Both the position numbers and the translations under genes were made by a program. Below, piece after piece: positions 36,201 through 44,029 of a DNA stretch of 64,000 nucleotides; position 1 is the first letter of the stretch; every line of letters begins with the position of its first letter. The stretch is taken from positions 50,017,843 to 50,081,842 of the forward strand of contig NC_079215.1 in NCBI RefSeq assembly GCF_029633865.1, given 5' to 3'. The notes under the pieces were generated by a model. The model did no database searches. It was not told the origin of the DNA and worked only from the letters and a program-made list of their open reading frames with translations. Source of the stretch: Lampris incognitus (taxonomy: Eukaryota > Chordata > Actinopteri > Lampriformes > Lampridae).

Positions 36201-37465
36201 TGACTGGAAGGGAAAAGTGTGGTAGGAAAAGGTGCACAAGCAACAGGGATGACCGCAGCCTTGAGAGGATTGTCAAGCAAGGCCGATTCAAGAACTTGGG
36301 GGAGCTTCACAAGGAGTGGACTGAGGCTGGAGTCAGTGCACCAAGAGCCACCACGCACAGACGTGCCCAGGAAATGGGCTACAAGTGTCGCATTCCTAGT
36401 AGTGTCAAGCCACTCCTGAACCAGAGACAATGTCAGAGGTGTCTTACCTGGGCTAAGGAGAAAAAGAACTGGACCGTTAGTCAGTGGTCCAAAGTCCTCT
36501 TTTCAGATGAAAGTAAATGTTGTATTTCATTTGGAAATCAAGGTCCCAGAGTCTGGAGGAAGAGTGGAGAGGCACAAAATCCCTGTTGCTTGACATCCAG
36601 TATGAAGTTTCCACAGTCAGTGATGATTTGGGGTGCCATGTCATCTGCTGGTATTGGTCCACTGTGTTTCATCAAGCCCAGAGTCAACACAGCTGTCTAC
36701 CAGGAGATTTTAGAGCACTTCATGCTTCTGTCTGCTGACAAGCTTTATGGAGATACTGATTTCATTTTCCAACAGGACTTGGCACCTGCCCACAGTGCCA
36801 AAACTACCATGATATTACTGTGCTTGATTGGCCAGCCAACTCGGCTGACCTGAACCCCATATGGGGTATTGTCAAGAGGAAGATAAGAGACACCAGACCC
36901 AACAATGCGGACGAGCTGAAGGCCGCTACCAAAGCAACCTGGGCTTCCATAACACCTCAGCAGTGCCACAGGCTGACTGCCTCCATGCCACACCACATTG
37001 ATGCAGTAATTTGTGCAAAAGGAGCCCCGGCCAAGTATTGAGCGCATAAATGAACATACTTTTCAGAAGGTCAACATGTCTGTATTATAAATCCTTTTTT
37101 TGATTGGTCTTATGTAATATTCTAATATTTTGAGATACTGGATTTTTTATATTCATGAGCTGTAAGCTGTAATCATCAAGATTAAAACAAAAAAGGCTTG
37201 ACATATTTCACTTTATGTGTAATGAATCTAGAATATATGAAAGTTTCACTTTTTTAATTAAATTATGGAAAATAATGAACTTTTCCACAATATTCTAATT
37301 TTTTGAGATGCACCTGTATATTTCCTTATATGAGCTCTGTCGCTGGAGATGAAAAGAGACACTTGAACTATCACTTTAATTTCTTTGCTCCATTACATTG
37401 ACATAACGTACGTCAATGCAACAACTCTCCATCCCCCCTCCCCCACTCAATTAACACACACACAC

Positions 37466-37561
<96 letters not shown>

Positions 37562-38253
37562 TCATTCGAAGTGAGATGGACTAATGTGTATCTGGCTCAT
37601 TAAGCACAAATGCTCTTCTTCAGTACATCGAGCCATGTTTTAATGCCTGTGTTTGTAGGAGGCGATGCCCTTTGCTGTGGTGGGCAGTGACAAAGAGTAT
37701 CAGGTGAACGGCAAACGTGTTCTGGGGAGGAAGACAGCGTGGGGAGTTGTGGAAGGTTGGTTTATGGTTTATTTTGTTGATACCTGTGACCTTTTCCACT
37801 TCCATGAAGATGATTTTGACGTTCTCACTGAAAAGACATAAAATTGAAGGCAAGTGTGATGTCTGATTGTGTGGCCATGCACTCAAAGTAAATACATCCA
37901 ACTATTACTACTATCACTACTAGTTATCTACCCATTGCCATTGCACTTGACACAACATGAACACTTGGAAATGACATGATTAAAATTCAGTGATCTACAT
38001 ATATCTACTGATTGCAGACTCTCTTGTAAGTTGCTTTGAGTAAAATCGACTGCTAAACAATAAAATGTAATTGTTAAGTGTTTTTGTTTCATTGCAGTTG
38101 AAAACCCGAACCATTGTGAATTTGCTCAGCTGAGAGATTTCCTGATCAGGTATAAAGTAGACATCTCAATGAAACCCTAAACATGACAACCATGAAGCTG
38201 TATGAATACACAGGACAATGTTTTACAGATTTTGCTCTTCTCTCTCTCACTTG

Positions 38254-38285
<32 letters not shown>

Positions 38286-38998
38286 CTCTCTCGTTGCATC
38301 TCTCTCTGCATCTCTCTCTTTGCATCTCTCTATTTGCATCTCTCTCTGCATCTCTCGCTCTCTCTGCATCTCTGTCTTTGCATCTCTCTCTCTTTGCATC
38401 TCTCTGCATCTCTCTCTCTCTTTGCATCTCTCTCTGCATTTCTCTCTCTCTGCATCTCTCTCTCTTTGCATCTCTCTCTGCATGTCTCGCTCTCTCTGCA
38501 TCTCTCTGTCTTTGCATCTCTCTCTGCATCTCTCTCTCTCTGCATTTCTCTCTCTCTGCATCTCTCACTCTTTGCATCTCTCTCTGCATCTTTCTCTCTC
38601 TCTCTTTGCATCTGTTTCTCTCTTTGCATTTGTCTGCATCTCTTTCTGCATCTCTCTGTCTCTCTGCATCTCTGTCTTTGCATCTCTCTCTACATCTCTC
38701 ACTCTCTCTTTGCATCTCTCTCTGCATCACTCTCTCTCTCTTTGCATCTCTCTCTGCGTCTCTCTCTCTTTGCATCTCTCTCTCTGCATCTCTGTCTCTT
38801 TGCATTTCTCTCATTGCATCTGTCTCTTTGCATCGCTCTCTCTCTCTCACTCTATTTCTCTCTTACAGGTCTCACCTTCAGGACTTGAAGGAGGTCACCC
38901 ACAACATACACTACGAAGCTTATCGTGCCAAGAGACTCAATGAGAATGGAGGTCTGCATCCCATATCTTCCAGCGACACCCAAGAAAGCAACCTGTAA
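21906..38998 (+). CDS. sept3: Septin of the SEPT3 subgroup (nine coding exons)
   Basis: A GTP-binding cytoskeletal protein that polymerises with other septins at membranes. Joined exons: 21906-22278, 23326-23454, 28125-28206, 28371-28508, 34332-34449, 34925-35020, 37659-37755, 38098-38149, 38869-38998; all junctions are GT-AG, total 1215 bases, 404 residues plus stop. Motifs: P-loop GHSGLGKS (125-132), switch II DTPGFGD (182-188), base-specificity AKAD (264-267), polybasic MRKKTMK (108-114) before the G domain, and C-terminal [20 protein letters not shown]. The protein ends soon after the G domain and lacks the long coiled coil of other septin groups, as SEPT3, SEPT9 and SEPT12 do. The start [20 protein letters not shown] and the core agree with my memory of human SEPT3, which is neuronal. 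SEPT9 has a much longer N-terminus. Odd feature: residues 57-88 carry histidines every fourth position. Confidence 0.93.
22494..22554. repeat. (GT)n microsatellite
   Basis: Roughly 30 GT repeats in septin intron 1. Confidence 0.97.
22838..23230 (+). repeat. tRNA-derived SINE, family 1
   Basis: The head has an A-box-like TGGCGTAGCGGTCTAAGCG and a B-box GGGTTCGCGCCCC about 45 bases later, the pol III promoter layout of a tRNA. The body has GCCGGACTCGGTGAAGCAGC, and the tail AATTGG-CACTAAATTGGGAGAA is followed by an A-rich end. The tail resembles that of SINE family 2 at 29024-29430. Located in septin intron 1. Confidence 0.7.
23326..23454 (+). CDS. sept3: Septin coding exon 2
   Basis: Completes the P-loop (HSGLGKS) and encodes [17 protein letters not shown] and the [12 protein letters not shown] strand. 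Acceptor TATGCAG at 23325; donor GTAAGT at 23455. Confidence 0.93.
24061..24412 (+). repeat. GGCGGCACGG SINE-like repeat, head missing
   Basis: Begins at the B-box-like GGGTTCGAGCCCC and then follows the body and tail of the family: GTTTGCATGTTCTTCCCGTG, TCCCACAGTCCAAAGACACG, a (GT)n run at 24247-24276, CCTGTCCAGGGTGTCTCCCC and a final AATGAATG tandem tail. 5'-truncated copy inside septin intron 2. Confidence 0.75.
24413..25180. other. Septin intron 2, unique-looking DNA
   Basis: No open frame or repeat signature recognised. Confidence 0.45.
25186..25548. mobile_element. hAT-like MITE
   Basis: The left end reads AGACTGGGCAATATATTGAT and the right end ATCAATATCACCCAGCCTTA, imperfect inverted repeats, with extra GATATCG palindromic copies inside both ends. 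The body is AT-rich and noncoding. The ends resemble fish hAT-type termini (C-TGGGCRATAT) in my recall. Flanks GTCTCCTA and GTCCCTTA could be a mutated 8-bp target duplication. Located in septin intron 2. Confidence 0.55.
26182..27819 (-). mobile_element. Tc1 transposon with uninterrupted transposase
   Basis: 26184-27817 is flanked by TA on both sides. Both ends start CAGTGCATC(C/T)GGAAAG read inward, and the inverted repeats extend about 215 bases, including a second copy of the terminal word (AAGTATTCACACCCC) near the inner edge, an IR/DR-like layout. Inside lies a single transposase frame on the minus strand. A second copy of one end occurs at 63727-64000. Located in septin intron 2, opposite to the host gene. 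Confidence 0.93.
26401..27417 (-). CDS. Tc1-type transposase, catalytic triad present
   Basis: 338 residues from ATG to TGA without interruption, the usual Tc1 length. An N-terminal paired-like DNA-binding region (residues 5-110, two helix-turn-helix units) is followed by a DDE catalytic domain: D151 in WSDETKIE, D242 in HDNDPKH and E277 in PDLNPIE. Thirty-four residues separate D242 and E277, the DD34E spacing of Tc1. The linker that normally carries a GRPR AT-hook reads [12 protein letters not shown], so this minor-groove contact is degraded. Cut-and-paste transposition at TA sites is the family function. Whether this copy is active is unknown; the ends are intact by eye. Confidence 0.9.
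   Translation of the reverse strand: MKSKELSADLRDRIVSRHRSGEGYKKISTALKVLKSTVVSIIRKSKKFRSTGTLPKAGCPAKLSNRGRRALVREVTKNPMVTLTDLQHSSVEMGEPSRTTISAALHQSGLYGRVARWKPLLSKRHMTARLEFARKHLKDSQTMRNKILWSDETKIELFGLNAKHHVWRKPGTSHHLANTIPTVKHGGDSIMLWGCFSVAGTGTLVRIEGKMNGAKYREILDENLLQSAQDLRLGRRFTFQHDNDPKHTAKTTKEWLWDKSVNVLEWPSQSPDLNPIEHLWKDLKIAVQQRSPSNLTEFERICTEEWEKYPKYRCAKLVASYPRRLEAVIAAKGASTKY
27820..28124. other. Septin intron 2, 3' part
   Basis: Unique-looking DNA leading to the acceptor TGTTTTTAG at 28124. Confidence 0.5.
28125..28206 (+). CDS. sept3: Septin coding exon 3
   Basis: Encodes [20 protein letters not shown] and QINNEN, the switch II (G3) region. Donor GTGGGT at 28207 keeps NC-W across the junction. 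Confidence 0.93.
28371..28508 (+). CDS. sept3: Septin coding exon 4
   Basis: Encodes [20 protein letters not shown], the basic [15 protein letters not shown] helix and [11 protein letters not shown], all strongly septin-like. Donor GTAAGA at 28509. Confidence 0.94.
28509..29023. other. Septin intron 4, 5' part
   Basis: No recognised repeat or frame. Confidence 0.45.
29024..29430 (-). repeat. tRNA-derived SINE, family 2 (full length)
   Basis: Read on the minus strand: head GGGCATCCGGGTGGAATAGT GG with an A-box-like start, B-box GTTTCGAATCC, body CCCTACAGACACAATTAGCC and AAGAAGCGGCTGGCGACTCC, tail AATTGGCCAAGTACAATTGG plus GGAGAAAA. A second copy lies at 33783-34150. The tail is shared with family 1. 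Confidence 0.75.
29703..29744. repeat. (GT)n microsatellite
   Basis: About 20 GT repeats directly abutting the end of an inverted LINE fragment. Confidence 0.96.
29745..30042 (-). pseudogene. R2-like LINE C-terminal fragment, inverted
   Basis: Read on the minus strand this codes for the end of a LINE polyprotein: [31 protein letters not shown], then LPGLW after a frame break, and the tail GAGCTTGAGGAAGACACACA. It matches the plus-strand fragment at 30568-31020 in the same order. Confidence 0.65.
30043..30140 (+). repeat. Tail of the GGCGGCACGG SINE-like repeat
   Basis: GCTGGGATAGGCTCCAGCGT, then CAGCAGGATAAGCAGTTTGG and AATGGATGGATAT; only the last 95 bases are present. Confidence 0.7.
30136..30280. 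repeat. Compound (AT)n/(CA)n microsatellite
   Basis: Alternating TA and CA blocks grow directly out of the SINE tail GGATGGATAT. Confidence 0.95.
30290..31050 (+). pseudogene. R2-like LINE C-terminus with restriction-like endonuclease
   Basis: Broken frames, the longest at 30568-31008, carry the end of a non-LTR polyprotein. Upstream is a [20 protein letters not shown] stretch. [20 protein letters not shown] fits the PD-(D/E)xK nuclease core that R2/NeSL/Hero-type LINEs carry downstream of the polymerase. Then come [17 protein letters not shown] and a LPGLW ending. Several stops and a frameshift show it is dead. Family placement is from motif order and memory of related fish elements. Confidence 0.62.
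31100..31218 (-). repeat. R2-like LINE 3' tail, inverted
   Basis: Matches the tail at 29750-29860 (AAATCTCCCTCTCACCCTTT then CTTCCTCAAGCTCAGATCCT) in the same, minus, orientation. It faces the plus-strand copy ending at about 31050, so two 3' ends meet tail to tail across about 50 bases of AT-rich DNA. Confidence 0.65.
31219..31720. repeat. AT-rich DNA with short direct and inverted duplications
   Basis: GGATTTTATATATATA-type runs and repeated copies of AAAGAAACACT, GTGCTCAACAAAT and AAGAATTTACTTGACTC (the last also inverted around 31395-31515). This looks like a decayed small inverted-repeat element, not classified. Confidence 0.45.
31720..33303 (+). pseudogene. R2-like LINE N-terminal and RT segment
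   Basis: Broken plus-strand frames. 31738-32088 contains [19 protein letters not shown] and [18 protein letters not shown], a conserved N-terminal block of this LINE group. 32957-33364 contains [38 protein letters not shown] and [16 protein letters not shown], the polymerase motif around the first catalytic Asp. The element stops inside that motif at 33303, where a GTTGGGCGGTACATCG sequence begins. Several stops lie between 32400 and 32960. Confidence 0.62.
33304..33660. repeat. Possible DNA-transposon ends within the LINE break
   Basis: GGGTTGGGCGGTACATCGAC at 33305 looks like a hAT-type terminus. At about 33427 TTAACACTAGAACTACCGGG could be a piggyBac-like TTAA end. Neither has a clear partner end. 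Confidence 0.25.
33783..34150 (+). repeat. tRNA-derived SINE, family 2 (5'-truncated)
   Basis: Parallel to 29024-29430 but on the plus strand and lacking the tRNA head: GCGTCCCTACAGACACAATT, AAGAAGCGGCTGGCGACTCC, then TAATTGGGATACAAATGGGG AGAAAA. Confidence 0.72.
34302..34321 (+). repeat. Twenty-C homopolymer in a splice acceptor tract
   Basis: An unbroken run of C within the polypyrimidine tract of the septin exon 5 acceptor, which ends CTCTCGGCCAG at 34331. Confidence 0.9.
34332..34449 (+). CDS. sept3: Septin coding exon 5
   Basis: Encodes [20 protein letters not shown] and [19 protein letters not shown], including the AKAD guanine-specificity motif. Donor GTGAGA at 34450, phase 0. Confidence 0.93.
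34925..35020 (+). CDS. sept3: Septin coding exon 6
   Basis: Encodes [20 protein letters not shown] and [12 protein letters not shown], the acidic loop before the septin unique element. Acceptor CCTATAG at 34924; donor GTATGG at 35021. Confidence 0.93.
35040..35640. repeat. Dispersed repeat in septin intron 6
   Basis: Begins about 20 bases after the exon 6 donor with an (AAT)n run. It contains GGGATCTTTAATGACCACAG and CGTCTCATCCGAAGGACGGC, phrases I recall from a common fish repeat, and CTACCTGCTTAGCGTCCATC near its end. No coding frame; class not assigned. Confidence 0.45.
35665..37318 (+). mobile_element. Fold-back derivative of a Tc1 transposon
   Basis: 35667-37316 is flanked by TA and ends in inverted CAGGTGCATCTCAAAAAAT-type termini. 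Each arm is about 460 bases (35667-36127 and 36855-37316), far longer than a normal Tc1 terminal repeat. The left arm includes an inverted copy of the last part of the transposase gene, so the original left end and the transposase start have been replaced by a copy of the right end. The remaining transposase is on the plus strand and is broken. Confidence 0.85.
36113..37041 (+). pseudogene. Tc1 transposase remnant lacking N-terminus and catalytic Glu
   Basis: Frame 36113-36853 carries the second DNA-binding helix region ([18 protein letters not shown]), the first catalytic Asp in LFSDESKCC and the second in [13 protein letters not shown]. After a frameshift near 36815 the frame 36820-37041 continues SADLNPI directly into WGIVKRK. 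The family reads NPIENLWG here, so the catalytic Glu and two neighbours are deleted. The first helix-turn-helix unit is missing because the sequence before 36128 belongs to the inverted arm. This transposase cannot be active. Confidence 0.88.
37456..37559. repeat. (CA)n microsatellite
   Basis: About 50 CA repeats in septin intron 6, with one CG interruption near the start. Confidence 0.97.
37659..37755 (+). CDS. sept3: Septin coding exon 7
   Basis: Encodes [20 protein letters not shown] and [12 protein letters not shown], part of the septin unique element. The acceptor TTTGTAG at 37658 gives IR-EAMPF, one residue shorter than human IRQESMPF as I recall it. Confidence 0.92.
38098..38149 (+). 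CDS. sept3: Septin coding exon 8
   Basis: Encodes [18 protein letters not shown]. Acceptor CATTGCAG at 38097; donor GTATAA at 38150. Retention of the next intron would add ten residues and stop. Confidence 0.92.
38226..38868 (+). repeat. CT/GCATC minisatellite ending at a splice acceptor
   Basis: Variable-length units built from (CT)n and TTTGCATC or CTGCATC run for about 640 bases and continue unbroken into the acceptor CTCTTACAG of septin exon 9. The low-complexity sequence is open in several frames on both strands, giving spurious long translations. Confidence 0.95.
38869..38998 (+). CDS. sept3: Septin coding exon 9 and stop
   Basis: Encodes [28 protein letters not shown] and the short tail ending QESNL, with TAA at 38996-38998. 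The tail lacks a coiled coil, as expected for the SEPT3 subgroup. Confidence 0.94.
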
Positions 38999-39912
38999 TT
39001 GGTCACTTAGAAAGAGAGAGGGAGGGAACTAAGACAGTGCAATGAAGTTGATAGATGAATCTAAATCGTGTCCATATCATGTCGTCCCAGCCAGCTTGGG
39101 AAACATTCATAGCTGTGTAAGTTGTTATCATTCAATCATCTCATTTCATATCCCGCTAAACTCCTGCCATGTTTCTCTTCACTGCCCTCCCTAGGTCATC
39201 CCCTGTTCCACAACCTAAACCTTTACAGCAACTATCATTTTCCAAGTCCTTTCCAAGAATGTTTGGATGATCGGACACTTCCTCTCAGAGTCCCTCCCGG
39301 AGGCTATAGTCACTAAAAACATATTTTCTTATCTAATGCCCATGCCTTGTCCTCCTCCCCTCATTGTCCTGTCACCTTCAAGAAGAATTCTTTTTTTTCA
39401 TGAAAATGAGTTTTATGTTTGTGTCATTATAATTTACTTTCGCATTGTTATATACCTACCATCTAAATTCAGACTTCCTTATTTTTTCATTTATTACTTC
39501 AAACTTGCACAGCAGTGATGTGCGAGTCAGCTCTGCAGTTCATGGCAAGAGCCCATGTTTTTCATGTCCTAAGCTACAACAACCAATTTTAAAAAAGTAA
39601 GCCCCATGACCCTGCTGTCTTGACTGCTTGAAAAATGTAAACAGCCTCTGTTTGTATCTCAACCTAACAATGCTAGCAATTTTTTTTTCATTTCTCTATT
39701 TATGTTGGCTTTTCAATTTGAAATGAGTAAATATTGCTATCTGTCACATGTGCAGTCCTTTGAGAGTCAGTGTGCTTGTAATTGGGGAGTCCACACGATG
39801 CATGAGTGTGTTGCAGAGACTCTATGACAGAAGTATAATGACAACACTTTTAAAGACTGTAGACGGTTCAGCTCAACAGTAGATACAGAAGAAACAAATG
39901 TTAATGCTGGAA
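38999..39912 (+). other. Probable septin 3' untranslated region
   Basis: AT-rich, no gene. No AATAAA close to the stop was found. Candidate polyadenylation signals occur much farther down, at about 41200 and 41936 (TTTAATAAACAT), so the transcript may be long or may end at a non-canonical signal. Confidence 0.35.
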
Positions 39913-40390
39913 AGTTGAATTCAGTTCATCTGGACACAACATTTATTGAGAGAAACGTGACCTCTTCAGTCTCCACTGACTGCAGGTGTCCCCACCCTTA
40001 TAAACAGTCTCTATCCAGGATGTGCACAGACGTGATAGGGAGGAACGCTGGTTTGAATGGGGAGTCAAAGAGGCCTTCTAGTATGTGAAGAGGGAACGAC
40101 CATCCCTGAATCGGGGAGGGGTGGCTAAGAGTACATCTGTCACCATCTTACAATGCTGCGATTGCAACCATTCCCAAATCCTCCATGTATAGTACACATG
40201 GCCACTGTAACTCCAGTTAATGGTCACGGCAATTTGCATATGAAACCGATGGTTGGTTTTGGTCGTTATGCCACTGTATTGTTTATAAGGGTGGGGATAC
40301 CTGCAGTCAGTTAAGACCGAAGAGGTCACTTAGATGAGTGATGAAACATTTCTCTCAGTAAACGTTGGGTCCAGATGAACTGATTCAACT
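39913..40390 (+). mobile_element. Penelope-like fragment with inverted ends
   Basis: The two ends are imperfect inverted copies of about 110 bases: AGTTCATCTGGACACAACAT and ACCTCTTCAGTCT at the left, AGACCGAAGAGGTCACTTAG and GTCCAGATGAACTGATTCAA at the right. Between them is a trace of the GIY-YIG module C-terminus (GRNAGLNG, then a GRGGL-HLSPSYNAA phrase). The same left end starts the fragment at 44030. Confidence 0.5.
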
Positions 40391-41580
40391 TTATGTGATT
40401 TCCGTACCTGGATTATTGAGCATGCATAATGTTAATACTGGTGATCCATTGTGTTCATTTCTGTTTGCAAATTATCTTAAAACATGGCATCAGAAAAATT
40501 AGATTAGACTGGTTATAAATGTTTCTCTAACATCTTCTCTGGGGGGGCCTACTTTTTTTAAAACATTTCTCTGGCCTCAGATTAATGTTGTTGTGGAGGC
40601 CAATATTAACAAGAGGTATGTTTTAGTTTAATCCACAACCACAGGATAATTAATGAAGCCAAGCATTTACTTTTGAAGCTTGAGAACGCTTTGACGGTGT
40701 AAAATAGCTGAAAACATCACGTATGATTTGAATTTCTCTGGTCGAAAAACCAGCAGCTCGCTCTCAATCCTAACCTGGATTAGATTTTTTTTGTTTTTTT
40801 TTTGTGAGAAAACCTAGTCTTTGAAAAACACTGATCTGCAGTTTTTGCTAAATGTGTTACTCTTAGATTGTAGATGCTCTATATTTATTTATTTATCTAT
40901 TTATTTATTTATTTGGTTTTGATTTTACTTTGTGTCTTGTGCCATTCAGAGCATTGTTTGAGCATTTGAGAGCCCTGAATTCAAAACTGCTTTGGAGACC
41001 AGACTTTTGTGCCAGTTTGATTCAGGATGCACTTTCTTCACTTTGCCACTTGGTGGCAGTGTTGTGCCATTTACTGAAAACGACTCAAAGGGACCATCCA
41101 AAAGTATTTATTTCATACTTGCTGGGAACAACGCTTGCAAGTCAGCATTACTTAATGACGAGTTTTACAAGATTTAGGTTAGATAGTTGTGACCGCAAAC
41201 AATAAAAGGAGTCATATCCAGGTCAGGTTTACAAGACATCGTTGGTAACTATATTGATCATATATATTCATAGCACTGAAATGTCATTCCAAACTAGCAA
41301 GTTAATAAGTTTAATTTTTTTCCAGGAAAGTAAAAAAAAAAAAATTGAAGTTATGCACTGTCTTCAATTGAGCACAAATATTCCAGTATCTTCAGCGAAT
41401 CAATACTTAACCAGGTTTTTGGCTTTGAATTGTGTTCTTGAATGGGTGTCCCTGGGCCCCCCTCAAAAAACCTTTTATACAATCATATGTTTGTGTGTAA
41501 ATTTGATATGACAGTAAGTGTAGTTGTTGTGTGGTAATTAGTGCAGTCACCAAAATGCTCCCCCCATTTCTACTCAGCGT
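40391..41580. other. Intergenic, no gene seen
   Basis: AT-rich, with a TTTA tandem run at 40880-40912. Open frames overlapping at 40930-41205 are in different phases and show no family signature. Confidence 0.45.
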
Positions 41581-42300
41581 TTATAAAGTGTGCATGTTAG
41601 CGGCGGTGTAATCTGTTCACTTCCTACCTACATCCGGTCAGTTCGCGTACAGCTGCGAGGTTTCTTCAGTTCAGCTCATCTTCTGCTGTTTGTGAACAGG
41701 TGCTCGGGGAGGGAGGCTCTGCGTTGCCACATGCTGCGCTGCTCCCTGGCCCGAGCTCCTCGGCCCACTGTGCACGGGCTGCTCCTCTTTGAACACCAGT
41801 AGCATTCTACAATGTGACGTTTCTTTTTCTTTAATACCCACTTCTCAGAGTTGTTGTGATACATTGAGATGCAATTGAAGTGTGACATTGGGTTATTTAT
41901 GCACCTGAGCATTATTTATTGGAATTTGCTCTTATTTAATAAACATATTGTACCCACCCTCTCCTCGGATGCATACGACTCTGATCTTGTCCGCATCCAT
42001 CGTGAAATCACTGCAAATTTCCGTTTCCATCTTGACCATTATTTTGGTCAGCTTTCACATTAATAAGCTTCTCTTTTTTTTAGAGTGAGGGGAAAGAAGA
42101 TGCTGATCAAAAAGGAGAAATAACAATATAATATAGATTTGGTGTGATTTTTTTTAAAGATAGGTTGTGAGGAAAAGTTCATATTGTACATGACTGACAT
42201 CTACGATTTCATCCCCACACACAAATTAAAACATACTTAGCAAAGTTTGTAACACAATACCTATACCTACTTCTTATAATATTAGATTTCGCAAGCAAGG
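41581..42300. other. Intergenic with one unexplained frame
   Basis: A frame of 70 codons at 41590-41802 is relatively G+C rich (RCSGREALRCHMLRCSLARA) with no recognised domain. Possible remote polyadenylation signal TTTAATAAACAT at about 41934. Confidence 0.3.
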
Positions 42301-42890
42301 CAGGTTTAAGTGTATAGCCCATTTCAAAACAAAGGCAATTCAAAACGCTTTACACAGGGCAGGACAAGATGTAAAATAAGAAATACAGAATAAAATTAAA
42401 GGACATTTTTAAGAAAGAAAGAATAAAAGAATAGAATACAAATATTTATATATTTATGTTAAGATTATTCTCTATATTATTATTTTTAAATTACGTATAT
42501 TATCATTCATACTGTACAGCACCTGCTTCATCAGTGCTTTATTCCGGAGTTGAGGGTTTGTTGGTTCGTGGGCGTGACTTTCTGCGACATTCTTGTAGGA
42601 CAGAAATTCAGCGAAAATATATTTTCTGTTAATGGGGGGGGGGATAGTAGGTCCATTACCCTGTCCTACTAATAACCCACCATTGCACAATGTCGGTTGG
42701 GGGACGCGTAGACTCTCACGTGCAGTTTGCGCATCCAGGTGAAGGCTTCGTCAGCATTTTAAAGAACTAACATGTGGGGGCTCGCGATCCTCAGCCCAGA
42801 TCCGCCCACAGACGGAATAAAGTGCCAACAACCACCTGTAGGAGGCAACACCTGCAATGGCGGAACAGCTCTCCAACTAAGAGCACTGCC
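42301..42890. other. Intergenic with a small repeat fragment
   Basis: AGCCCATTTCAAAACAAAGG and CAATTCAAAACGCTTTACAC at 42316-42358 resemble a fish retroposon 3' end; the rest is unassigned. Confidence 0.35.
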
Positions 42891-43112
42891 AAGGAAGGAA
42901 GGAAGGAAGGAAGGAAGGAACGAACGAACGAACGAAGAAAGGTTTGAAGGAAGGAAAGAATGAAGGAAGGAAGGAAGGAAGGAAGGAAGGAAGGAAGGAA
43001 GGAACGAACGAACGAACGAACGAACGAACGAAGAAAGGTTTGAAGGAAGGAAGGAAGGGAGGGAGGACGGAAGGAAGGAAGGAAGGAGGAGGGAGGGAGG
43101 GGGAAGGGAGGG
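42890..43112. repeat. (GGAA)n/(GAAC)n tetranucleotide satellite
   Basis: GGAA and CGAA tetrads alternate in two nearly identical modules, each followed by AAGAAAGGTTTGAAGGAAGG, so a larger unit of roughly 100 bases has been duplicated. Confidence 0.95.
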
Positions 43113-44029
43113 AAGGTTGGTAGATACAGTGGCTATTCTATTTAAGGGGCCAGTGGGGGCACGTCCTCGCCAGCAGATAGCGCTGTGATGCAAAATATCT
43201 GGTAACGCCTGAGCAGTTGACACAGCATCAGATTTAACAGCGATGTAAGTCAAACGAGGTATGTACATAATGAGCATGCCTGTCGTATCCATAGCCGCGC
43301 CACAGCTGCTCCGAATAACTGCAGCGTGGAGGGCAGCCTCCCCCTCACCCAGCTGGTGGCTCTACGGTGTTGCTAGGAGACCGAGAAGTCCTACCGCGCA
43401 TGCTCTACGTTGGGAGCCGTAGCAAGGGCAAGTGCAATGTGGAAGACTGTAAAGTGGAGAAAGCGCAAGCGCTGCAATGGAAGTCATGATACGGGGTCTG
43501 CACGGTGTCCAAAAAGAATCAAGGAAGAGAAAGTGAATAAGATGTGAGCAGAAAAGGGATTGTCGCATGCTGAAGCTGCTAAAAGAATGGAGAGAAACAA
43601 TGAGAATGGTGTGAGATGAGAAACTAAGGAGGACAAGTCAGTCAAAGAGCATGTTGAGGTTTGGTTCTGTAAGGGCCAGATGACGTTCTGGGCCTTTTTG
43701 GCAATGGTAATTAACTGCACTGCTGGAGCAGAAAGAAAATCGGAGGAACTGACATAACTGTAGATGCAGCAAGGATATTTCTGGGTGTTGAGGGAGATTC
43801 TGGAGAACGTGTGCAGCAGCAGCTGCTGAGAGAGGCTTTTGGTCCCTCTTAAGAAACCTGTGGGCTATACAAATAAAATTGACTCGACTTGACTTTAATT
43901 GAGAAGACGTGAGGTCTTTCTAAAAAAATAGACATTCTGGTCCCCTTCCCGTTCCAGTTGGTGGCGGTAATGCACCAAAATCATTGTCTTTACGCATGCT
44001 CAATAATCCAGGTAAGAAAAGTAAAGAAA
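43113..44029. other. Intergenic with LINE-type tail at 43845-43890
   Basis: 43845-43890 (GGGCTATACAAATAAAATTG ACTCGACTTGACTT) repeats the ending at 21595-21620. The remainder shows no supported gene. Confidence 0.45.

Noticed and set aside
38146..38850. Minus-strand Arg/Glu/Met-rich frame of 234 codons
   Set aside because: Complement of the same minisatellite; the MQRE-type repeats are an artefact of the tandem unit.
38183..38998. Long open frame of 271 codons running from the CT minisatellite into septin exon 9
   Set aside because: The first 230 codons are translations of low-complexity (CT)nGCATC sequence, open in several frames on both strands. Only the last part, from 38869, is real exon, entered through the acceptor at 38868.
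42759..43292. Minus-strand frame with SFLPSFLPS repeats
   Set aside because: Translation of the GGAA/CGAA satellite.
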